Positions 1 to 5,433 of a DNA stretch of 6,316 bases are shown here, in pieces. The notes below the pieces were generated by a model, which ran no database searches, was not told the origin of the DNA, and was given only the letters and a program-made list of their open reading frames with translations. Location: positions 1 to 6,316 of the forward strand of contig PGXR01000166.1 in NCBI GenBank assembly GCA_002839245.1, given 5' to 3'. A program made the position numbers and the translations under genes. This DNA comes from Spirochaetae bacterium HGW-Spirochaetae-7. GTDB lineage: Bacteria > Spirochaetota > Spirochaetia > Treponematales > UBA12059. Position 1 is the first letter of the stretch. Every line of letters begins with the position of its first letter.

Positions 1-177
1 GGTTATGCGCAGGTCGCCCGATACGACGACGGCATTGCCCGAAAGGATGGCGCGCTCGCGCCCCTTGACCATGGCGCCGGACATGGTGTTTGCGGAAAAC
101 GAGAAGTCTTCGGCGAAAGACGGCAATAATGCCGCAAAGGCCAGCGCCGCGGCCAGCACCGCAGAGCGCCGCGTCAT
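1..177 (-). CDS. lptA: LptA/OstA-like periplasmic transport protein, N-terminal fragment
   Basis: This is the first 59 codons of an exported protein that continues beyond the left edge. The start is an ATG at 177-175 that overlaps the lptC stop as ATGA, with a good ribosome site (AAGGA, 6 bases upstream). Residues 1-22 form a Sec signal peptide: MTRR at the N-terminus, an Ala/Leu-rich core at about 5-18, and a probable SFA|E cleavage after residue 22. The mature part opens with FSFSANTMSG and then has a LSGNAVVVSGDLRIT-type beta-strand segment, resembling the start of the OstA/LptA repeat, in which a glycine-asparagine turn precedes a strand. LptA proteins bridge the periplasm and pass LPS or related glycolipid from the LptBFGC complex to outer-membrane LptD. 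The position directly after lptC supports the call. Only the N-terminus is visible, so a longer OstA/LptD-like protein cannot be excluded. Confidence 0.75.
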   Translation of the reverse strand, partial: MTRRSAVLAAALAFAALLPSFAEDFSFSANTMSGAMVKGRERAILSGNAVVVSGDLRIT

Positions 178-776
178 GGCTCGTCCTTTGGAGTCACGTA
201 GCGGCCATCCGCGCGGTTGCCGAACCGGAAAGAGCGCCGTTTTGCGTCAGCCGTGAAACCGGAACCCGAAAGCCACGTACCGTCGTCGTCGCGCAACGTC
301 GTCACCGTTTCGGCGCGGCTGGCCAGCTCCTTGGCCTCGCCGTCCCAGGAGAGATAGCCCGACTCGACGGTCATGGCGTCCCCGGTAGAATGGAAACGCA
401 CCGAGCCGGATAGTTCGGCGCTCTCGGTATCGGTGTGGAAAACGGCCGACTCTGCCTTGCCGTCGGCGTTCACGGCACCCGAGCCGTCGGCCTTGTACTC
501 GACAAAACGTACGGCGGTCAGTTTCAGCAGTTTAAGCGACTGGTACGCCTCTCCCCGGTCGGCCTCAAGCTTGAAACGGGGAGAACCGTTTTCTACTACC
601 GTATGCGAGAACCCGAACACCACGGTGTCCGGCACGTCTTCCCCGAAATCATCGGAGAGCGGGGTGCCGTAGTCGAGGCTGCAGGCGGAAGCAAGAAGCG
701 CTGCCAACGCAACCAGGCCAAGCGCTCGCAGGAATGCGGTTCCTCCCGGTTCAACCACGAGCCCTCTTCTCGCCAT
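174..776 (-). CDS. lptC: LptC-like lipoprotein, LPS/glycolipid export
   Basis: This is a probable LptC, the bitopic or anchored periplasmic protein that receives lipid from the LptBFG transporter and hands it to LptA. It is 200 aa from the ATG at 776, close to the usual size of about 190. A hydrophobic stretch (LGLVALAALLASAC) ends in a lipobox with Cys32, so the protein is predicted to be a lipoprotein rather than anchored by an N-terminal helix as in E. coli. The rest is beta-rich and matches the LptC pattern: a DTVVFGFSHT strand near the start of the mature protein, FKLEADRGEAY, and a late TWLSGSGFTAD motif. The start is uncertain. An ATG at 806 lies further inside pyrG, a GTG lies at 758, and a strong GGGAGGA at 747-741 points instead to a CTG at 731. 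The gene overlaps the pyrG end by 26 bases if the ATG is used, and its stop overlaps the lptA start (ATGA). Confidence 0.8.
   Translation of the reverse strand: MARRGLVVEPGGTAFLRALGLVALAALLASACSLDYGTPLSDDFGEDVPDTVVFGFSHTVVENGSPRFKLEADRGEAYQSLKLLKLTAVRFVEYKADGSGAVNADGKAESAVFHTDTESAELSGSVRFHSTGDAMTVESGYLSWDGEAKELASRAETVTTLRDDDGTWLSGSGFTADAKRRSFRFGNRADGRYVTPKDEP
741..747 (-). promoter_or_regulatory. Strong Shine-Dalgarno inside the annotated lptC start region
   Basis: The minus strand reads GGGAGGA at 747-741, beginning 3 bases after the pyrG stop codon (TGA 753-751). It is the best ribosome site near lptC. Nine bases downstream and in the lptC frame is CTG at 731-729. No ATG, GTG or TTG stands at the proper distance in that frame. 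The ATG at 776 and the GTG at 758 both lie upstream of this site and have only weak sites of their own. Confidence 0.5.
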
Positions 777-2370
777 ACGCGATGGAAGCCTTGATGAAGG
801 CGGCAAAAAGCGGGTGCGGAGCCAGCGGCTTTGACTTGAACTCGGGATGGTACTGGACCCCGACTCCCCATGGATGGGATGGCCATTCGAGGCTTTCGAC
901 GAGTTCGCCGTCAGGCGTGAATCCCGCTATGACCATGCCGGATTTCTCGAAATCCGCCCGCCAGGCGTTAGAGAATTCGTATCGGTGGCGATGCCGTTCG
1001 GAGACCTTGACCGCGCCGTAGGCCAGGGCCGGTTTCGAGCCTTCCTTGAAAAAGGTGTCGTTGCACCCGAGCCTCATCGTACCGCCGAAATTCTTGACGT
1101 CGACCTGGTCCTCCAGGAGGCTGACCACGGCATGGCCGGCATCCGGGTTGAACTCGGCCGAGTCGGCGTCGGCCCAGCCAAGCTTGGTCCTGGCCCATTC
1201 TATCGCCATGATCTGCATGCCCAGGCACAGGCCGAAATAGGGCATGCCGTTCTCCCGCGCCCACCTGGCGGCGGCGACCATGCCGTTGATGCCGCGCTGG
1301 CCGAAACCGCCGGGCACCAGCATGCCGTCGATACCGTCAAGCAGCGCTCCGGCGTCGGCTCCGTCCGCCTCGAACCGGCTCGAATCCAGCCTGACTATCT
1401 CGACCCCGGCGTCATTGGCTATGCCGCCGTGAGACAGGGCTTCCCAGACTGATTTGTAGGCGTCGTGCAGGTCCATGTACTTGCCGATGACCCCGATGCG
1501 TATCCGTCCCTTGGGCTCCGTGAGCTTGCGGACGACTTCCTTCCAGGCCTTGAGGTCGGCATGGCGGCTCTCGACGTTCATTTTCCTGAGGAGGAACTGG
1601 TCGAGTCCCTGTTCGTGGAACACCAGGGGAATCGAGTATATCGTCGCCGCGTCGCGCGCCGATATCACGCCTTCATACTCGACGTTGGTGAAAGCGGCGA
1701 GCTTGCGGCGCAGGGACTCGTCCAGACCCGCGCCGGATCGGCACACCAGGACGTCGGGCTGGATACCGACCTCCTGGAGTTCCTTGACCGAGTGCTGGGT
1801 CGGCTTTGTCTTGAGCTCGCCGCCTGAAACCTCGGGCACGAGCGTCACGTGGACGCTCGCGGCGTCCTGCCTGCCGTATTCGTGGATAAGCTGCCTGGCC
1901 GCCTCGAGGAACGGCACGCTCTCCATGTCGCCGACGGTGCCGCCGATCTCGACGATGGTAAAGTCGACGTCGGGGTCCTTGCCCACGGCGACGATGCGCG
2001 CCTTGATCTCGTCGGTGATGTGCGGCACGACCTGGACCGTCTTGCCGAGGAAGCGGCCTTCGCGCTCCTTGTTGATGACCTCGCGGTAGACCTGTCCGGT
2101 CGTGACCGAGTTGGCCCTGGAATTCGGCGCATTCGTGAAGCGGGCATAGTTGCCTAGATCAAGGTCCGTTTCGGCTCCGTCGTCGGTCACGTAGACCTCG
2201 CCGTGCTGGTAGGGGTTCATGGTACCCGCGTCCACATTCAAGTAGGGGTCGATCTTGATCATGCGGACCGTCAGTCCGCGAGCCTCAAGGAGGCTGCCGA
2301 TCGATGATGCGGTGATGCCTTTTCCCAGCGAGGAACAGACGCCACCGGTCACGAAGATAATCTTCTTCAT
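751..2370 (-). CDS. pyrG: CTP synthase (glutamine-hydrolysing)
   Basis: CTP synthase makes CTP from UTP, ATP and glutamine, the last step of de novo pyrimidine nucleotide synthesis, in the cytoplasm. The 539 aa match the normal length of 530-550. The N-terminal synthetase domain (about 1-270) shows the P-loop GGVCSSLGKG at 9-18, the KIDPYLNVDAGTMNPYQHGE block at 39-58, and the Mg/ATP acidic residues around Asp71 and Glu141. The C-terminal class I glutamine amidotransferase domain (about 290-530) shows the oxyanion-hole segment PGGFGQRG at 353-360, nucleophile Cys382 in GLCLGMQ, and the His508/Glu510 pair in YHPEF. The RHRHRYE motif is at 459-465. All catalytic residues are present. The start is firm, because MKKIIFVTGG aligns with the family N-terminus. 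There is no clear Shine-Dalgarno; a promoter almost abuts the start codon, suggesting a near-leaderless mRNA. The 3' end overlaps lptC. Confidence 0.98.
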   Translation of the reverse strand: MKKIIFVTGGVCSSLGKGITASSIGSLLEARGLTVRMIKIDPYLNVDAGTMNPYQHGEVYVTDDGAETDLDLGNYARFTNAPNSRANSVTTGQVYREVINKEREGRFLGKTVQVVPHITDEIKARIVAVGKDPDVDFTIVEIGGTVGDMESVPFLEAARQLIHEYGRQDAASVHVTLVPEVSGGELKTKPTQHSVKELQEVGIQPDVLVCRSGAGLDESLRRKLAAFTNVEYEGVISARDAATIYSIPLVFHEQGLDQFLLRKMNVESRHADLKAWKEVVRKLTEPKGRIRIGVIGKYMDLHDAYKSVWEALSHGGIANDAGVEIVRLDSSRFEADGADAGALLDGIDGMLVPGGFGQRGINGMVAAARWARENGMPYFGLCLGMQIMAIEWARTKLGWADADSAEFNPDAGHAVVSLLEDQVDVKNFGGTMRLGCNDTFFKEGSKPALAYGAVKVSERHRHRYEFSNAWRADFEKSGMVIAGFTPDGELVESLEWPSHPWGVGVQYHPEFKSKPLAPHPLFAAFIKASIAYGEKRARG

Positions 2371-2378
2371 GGGAATCC

Positions 2379-2408
2379 ATTATCCGCCGCAACCGGCGGG
2401 CGGGTCAA
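2379..2408 (-). promoter_or_regulatory. Predicted sigma70-type promoter for pyrG-lptC-lptA
   Basis: On the minus strand a -35 element TTGACC (2408-2403) is followed by an 18-base spacer and a -10 element GATAAT (2384-2379). These match the consensus at 5 of 6 positions each. Standard spacing puts the transcription start near 2372, within CCC just before the pyrG ATG at 2370. The RNA leader would therefore be about 0-3 bases long. The site lies in the only sizeable gap between genes (2371-2440), which suits the head of a new transcription unit. It is a prediction from sequence only; read-through from the upstream EIIA gene is also possible. Confidence 0.6.
2384..2399 (-). repeat. Short GC inverted repeat in the promoter spacer
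   Basis: CCGCCG-GTTG-CGGCGG forms a perfect 6-bp stem with a 4-base loop. It fills most of the spacer between the -35 and -10 elements of the predicted pyrG promoter. As RNA it could form only in transcripts that read through from the upstream operon. No T-run follows it, so it is not a typical intrinsic terminator. A 6-bp GC stem is easily met by chance in GC-rich DNA. Confidence 0.35.
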
Positions 2409-2440
2409 GCGCCCCGTAGGCGTTGCGAGCAGGATAACGG

Positions 2441-2890
2441 CTACTCTTCCTTGAGCATTCTTACGACCTCGGCGGGACTGCGACAACCAGCCAGTGCCGA
2501 GCAGAAAGCCTTGGACCGCGACATGCGCGCTATTTCGGCCAGGGCTTCGATGTGGGGGCCCGCCTTGTCCGGCGGCGCCAGGATGAGAAAGAGGAGCCTG
2601 GCCGGCTTCCCGTCCATCGAGCCGAATTCGACGCCGTCGGGCGATACGCCTATGGCTATCGTCAGCTCGCGCGCCGCTATCGTCTTGCCGTGCGGCACCG
2701 CGATGCCCTCTTCGAGCCCCGTGGAGCCCCTGGCCTCGCGGTCCAGGACAGAGCGGTACGCCGTCTCGGCATCCAGTATCTTGCCTGCCTGAGCCAGCGT
2801 GTCCACGAGCTCGCGTATCGCCGCTTCCTTGCCGGTCGCCTTCATCGGAGCCCGGACGACGGATTCTTCAATCAGATCGATAAGTGCCAT
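2441..2890 (-). CDS. PTS EIIA type-2 (fructose/PtsN-like) protein
   Basis: This is a stand-alone EIIA domain of the fructose/mannitol family, 149 aa and so a single complete domain. The phosphoryl-acceptor histidine is His67 in the EEGIAVPHGKT motif, and the second conserved family histidine is probably His113 in GPHIEALAEIA. In transport systems this domain takes phosphate from HPr and passes it to EIIB. Without EIIB and EIIC nearby, as here, such proteins are often regulators of the PtsN (EIIA-Ntr) kind that sense phosphoryl supply or nitrogen and potassium status. Spirochaetes are known for incomplete PTS sets that lack sugar permeases. The gene starts 10 bases after the universal stress protein stop, with AAAGG as ribosome site, so it is probably the last gene of the ATPase operon. 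A role as a sugar-uptake component working with distant EIIB and EIIC genes is the alternative. Confidence 0.9.
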   Translation of the reverse strand: MALIDLIEESVVRAPMKATGKEAAIRELVDTLAQAGKILDAETAYRSVLDREARGSTGLEEGIAVPHGKTIAARELTIAIGVSPDGVEFGSMDGKPARLLFLILAPPDKAGPHIEALAEIARMSRSKAFCSALAGCRSPAEVVRMLKEE

Positions 2891-2900
2891 AGCCGCCTTT

Positions 2901-3389
2901 CTATTCCAAGGCCTCGTAGAGGTCCCAAATCTTGTCTTCGCCCTTGGCGACGAGGACAGGGCATTGAACGTTCCTCATGGCCCGTTCTGTTTCATTGTAG
3001 AGCTCGTCGCGCCTGCTCCGAATCTGCGATATCTCGCCCAGCACGAGCAGGTCGATCCCGAGTTCCGTCACCTTGGCCTTTATCTCGATATGTACTGCGC
3101 CAGATGACTTTTCGGTACTTACCGGTACTCCCTTGCGACGCGCCAGCTCGCGCACGTGGTTCAGGTACCTGCTCGCGTCGCCGTCGAGGTCACGCCGGTA
3201 TTCTTCCTGCTCCGATTCGAGGAATATCCTCGACTTCACGAGTTCCGCCAAGGCCCTCGTATCCACCACGTACAGGGCGTACAGTTCGGCGCCGAGGGCC
3301 TTGGCCAGCACGATCGCGTACTGGGCCGCGGTAATCGACTGCTCCGAGCCATCGACGTAGACCATGATCTTGCGTATCGGCCTCGTCAT
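2901..3389 (-). CDS. Universal stress protein (UspA family), atypical
   Basis: This is a 162-aa protein of the UspA alpha/beta fold. The first strand and loop, KIMVYVDGSEQS, carries the usual Asp (Asp13), followed by the AAQYAIVLAKALGAELYALYVVD helix-strand. The fourth strand is LLVLGE (114-119), and the C-terminal strand is CPVLVAK (143-149). The ATP-binding members of the family have G-x2-G-x9-G-(S/T) after the fourth strand. Here that segment reads GEISQIRSRRDELYNETERA and lacks the glycines, so nucleotide binding is doubtful. Residues 44-85 form a long charged helical region. The ATG overlaps the subunit D stop as ATGA, so translation is probably coupled to the ATPase genes. GGAGG lies 10 bases upstream. 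The function is unknown; a regulatory or stability role linked to the ATPase is inference from position only. Confidence 0.88.
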   Translation of the reverse strand: MTRPIRKIMVYVDGSEQSITAAQYAIVLAKALGAELYALYVVDTRALAELVKSRIFLESEQEEYRRDLDGDASRYLNHVRELARRKGVPVSTEKSSGAVHIEIKAKVTELGIDLLVLGEISQIRSRRDELYNETERAMRNVQCPVLVAKGEDKIWDLYEALE

Positions 3390-4024
3390 TCTTGCGGTAC
3401 CTCCGGTTCTTGTTTGGAAAGTCTGTCCTTGACCATCTTCATGAGCACGAACATGTCGCGTTCGCTCTCTTCCAATCTATTCTGTATATAATGCAGCGAT
3501 TCGTCCAGTTCGGGTATGGCTATTTTCTCCAGCGCGTTGACTTTTCTGATGGTCTTGCGGACTTCCCTTGCCAGCCTGACTATCGACACCTTGAGCTCGG
3601 CCATTCGCCCCAGGAGCCCGAGCGCCTCCCTGAAGGCGACGACCGCCCCGTCCATGCTGGCGCTCGTGTCCATCGGGCTATAATACGGAGCGCCGTCGAC
3701 GAAGGCCGTCTCCACGACCGGCAGGGCCACGCCCATCACCCTCCGTTGCCTGAGCGTTATCGTCGATCTTACATCGATGGCGCTCGCCAGGGCTCCCACC
3801 TTGAGCCTCCCCATCGCCAGCACGGAATCCTCGAGACCGGAATACGCCTTGGCCAGCGCCGCTTCCACCTTGGACTCGTACTCCACCGCCTGGTCGACCA
3901 GGTTCAGCAGCTCGAGCACCAGGATGTTCCGCTTCTGATCGAGGAGCTCGTGCCCCATCTTCGCGAATTTGAGTTCATCGCGGAGCCTGATCAGGTTGGT
4001 CTTGGTCGGCGCTGCGTTCTTCAC
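3386..4024 (-). CDS. atpD: V/A-type ATPase subunit D (central stalk)
   Basis: Subunit D is the long coiled-coil rotor shaft inside the A3B3 head, the counterpart of F-type gamma. It couples ATP turnover to rotation of the membrane ring. The 212 aa fit the family (about 200-215). The N-terminal helix begins with the typical PTKTNLIRLRDELKFAK (6-22). A middle segment of about 90-125 contains the short hairpin region of the family, and the C-terminal helix contains VRKTIRKVNALEKIAIPEL (155-173), a family hallmark. The tail is charged and variable. The start codon is GTG at 4024-4022, overlapping the subunit B stop as GTGA; a GGAG lies about 10 bases upstream. The stop overlaps the start of the stress protein gene. 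The identity is clear from sequence and order A-B-D. Confidence 0.96.
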   Translation of the reverse strand: MKNAAPTKTNLIRLRDELKFAKMGHELLDQKRNILVLELLNLVDQAVEYESKVEAALAKAYSGLEDSVLAMGRLKVGALASAIDVRSTITLRQRRVMGVALPVVETAFVDGAPYYSPMDTSASMDGAVVAFREALGLLGRMAELKVSIVRLAREVRKTIRKVNALEKIAIPELDESLHYIQNRLEESERDMFVLMKMVKDRLSKQEPEVPQE

Positions 4025-5433
4025 GGGGTCGCGTCTCCATGGTAATGGACGTTCAGCTCTTCCTCCGTGACGCGGTGGAGTTCGTCGGCGGGCAGGAGCC
4101 GCAGGGCCTCCCAGCCCAGGTCGAGCGTCTGCTCGATGGTCCTCTCCTCGTCCTTGCGCTGGCTGACGAACTTGCGCTCGAAATACTCGCCGAACTCCAT
4201 GTACTGGTGGTCGAGCGGCGTCAGCTCCTCCTCGCCGATGACCGAGGCGAGGTTGCGCACGTCCTTGACGTAGCTGTAGGCGGCGAAGAGCTGGCTGGCG
4301 AGATGGGGGTGATCCTCCCGCGTCATGCCCTCGCCTATGCCGTCCTTCATGAGGCGGGACAGCGAAGGCAGTCCGGCGACCGGCGGGTATATGCCGCGTC
4401 CGCTCATCTCCCGCTCGAAGACTATCTGGCCCTCGGTGATGTAGCCCGTGAGGTCTGGTATGGGGTGCGATATGTCGTCGTTGGGCATCGTCAGGATGGG
4501 GAGCTGCGTGATCGACCCCTTGATTCCCTTTATCATGCCGGAACGTTCGTACAGCTCGGCCAGGTCGGAGTAGAGGTAGCCCGGGTAGCCCTTGCGCGAC
4601 GGTATCTCGCCGCGCAGGGTTGAAATCTCGCGTAGCGACTCGCAGTAGTTGGACATGTCGGTCATCACGACCAGGACGTGCAGCCCCCTGTCGTACGCCA
4701 GGTGCTCGGCCAGGGTCAGCGCCGTGCGCGGCGTGATGATGCGCTCTATCGACGGCGCGTCGGCCAGCGACAGGAAGAGCGCGACGTTTTCAAGCGCGCC
4801 GGTCTCCTCGAACGACTTCGTGAAGAAGCGCGCCACGTCGTGCTTGACGCCCATCGCCGCAAAGACGACGGCGAAATCGGTAGCGCCGCCATGAAGCTTT
4901 GCCTGCCTGGCGATCTGGGCCGCCAGCTCGTTGTGGGGAAGGCCGTTGCCGGAGAATATCGGTAGCTTCTGGCCGCGTATCAGCGTGTTCATGCCGTCGA
5001 TCACCGATATGCCGGTCTGGATGAAGTCCCGCGGATACTCTCTCGCGGTCGGGTTGATGGGTCTGCCGTTGATGTCAGGCTCCGCGTCAGCCATCGGCGA
5101 CGGACCGCCGTCCGTGGGTCGCCCGAGGCCGTCGAACACGCGCCCGAGCATCTTGTCGCTGACGCCCACCGTCAGGGGCTTGCCCCGGAACCGTGTCTTG
5201 GTGTCGGGCATCGTCAGCCCGTGGGTACCCTCGAAGACCTGGACGACGACCACGTCGTCGCTCGTATCGAGAACCATGCCCAGCCTGGTCTTGCCTTCCG
5301 CGTCGACGCATTCGACGAGCTCGCGGTAGCCTACCGGATGGGTGCCGCGAACGAACACCAGGGGTCCGTCTATCTTGGAGGCGCCGACGTATTCCCTGCC
5401 GGCCATCAGCTTTCGCCTGTCGAGTTCAGGCAT
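4021..5433 (-). CDS. atpB: V/A-type ATPase subunit B (regulatory, non-catalytic)
   Basis: Subunit B alternates with subunit A in the A3B3 head and lends residues to the nucleotide sites without being catalytic itself. The 470 aa are of usual length. Domains in order are an N-terminal beta-barrel (about 1-80), the nucleotide-fold core (about 80-370) and a C-terminal helical domain. Where subunit A has a Walker A loop, this protein has SGNGLPHN at 161-168, the usual degenerate form in B subunits. PSLSRLMKDGIG at 356-367 includes the probable arginine finger Arg360. Other family blocks include TDMSNYCESLREIS (258-271), ELYERSGMIKGIKGSITQ (293-310) and PDLTGYITEGQI (326-337). The start ATG overlaps the end of atpA by 8 bases and has a strong ribosome site, GGAGG, 6 bases upstream. 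It is distinguished from F-type alpha/beta by these motifs and by the neighbouring subunit D. Confidence 0.98.
   Translation of the reverse strand: MPELDRRKLMAGREYVGASKIDGPLVFVRGTHPVGYRELVECVDAEGKTRLGMVLDTSDDVVVVQVFEGTHGLTMPDTKTRFRGKPLTVGVSDKMLGRVFDGLGRPTDGGPSPMADAEPDINGRPINPTAREYPRDFIQTGISVIDGMNTLIRGQKLPIFSGNGLPHNELAAQIARQAKLHGGATDFAVVFAAMGVKHDVARFFTKSFEETGALENVALFLSLADAPSIERIITPRTALTLAEHLAYDRGLHVLVVMTDMSNYCESLREISTLRGEIPSRKGYPGYLYSDLAELYERSGMIKGIKGSITQLPILTMPNDDISHPIPDLTGYITEGQIVFEREMSGRGIYPPVAGLPSLSRLMKDGIGEGMTREDHPHLASQLFAAYSYVKDVRNLASVIGEEELTPLDHQYMEFGEYFERKFVSQRKDEERTIEQTLDLGWEALRLLPADELHRVTEEELNVHYHGDATP

Noticed and set aside
777..806. Earlier ATG start for lptC at 806
   Set aside because: It adds ten residues without resemblance to the family, lies further inside pyrG, and lengthens the part before the lipoprotein signal.
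847..1452. Plus-strand open frames of about 200 codons (847-1452 and 1475-2089) opposite pyrG
   Set aside because: pyrG is complete with all catalytic motifs. The antisense frames show no signal peptide, domain or convincing ribosome site.
2384..2440. Possible intrinsic terminator between the EIIA gene and pyrG
   Set aside because: The 6-bp GC stem has no following T-run on the transcribed strand, and the other pairing in the gap (CGCC/GGCG) is only 4 bp. Termination may be Rho-dependent or absent.
2552..3334. Plus-strand open frame of 260 codons across the EIIA and stress protein genes
   Set aside because: It is Arg/Pro/Ser-rich with no domain pattern and spans two confident minus-strand genes and their junction, which is typical of a GC-driven shadow frame.
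3392..4045. Long plus-strand open frame of 217 codons opposite atpD
   Set aside because: It lies antisense to a clear subunit D gene, has no family resemblance, and is the expected mirror frame of a GC-rich coding region.
4021..5433. F-type ATPase alpha or beta subunit instead of V/A-type B
   Set aside because: The degenerate SGNGLPHN loop, the PSLSRLMKDGIG block, and a subunit D neighbour in place of gamma and epsilon all indicate the V/A type.
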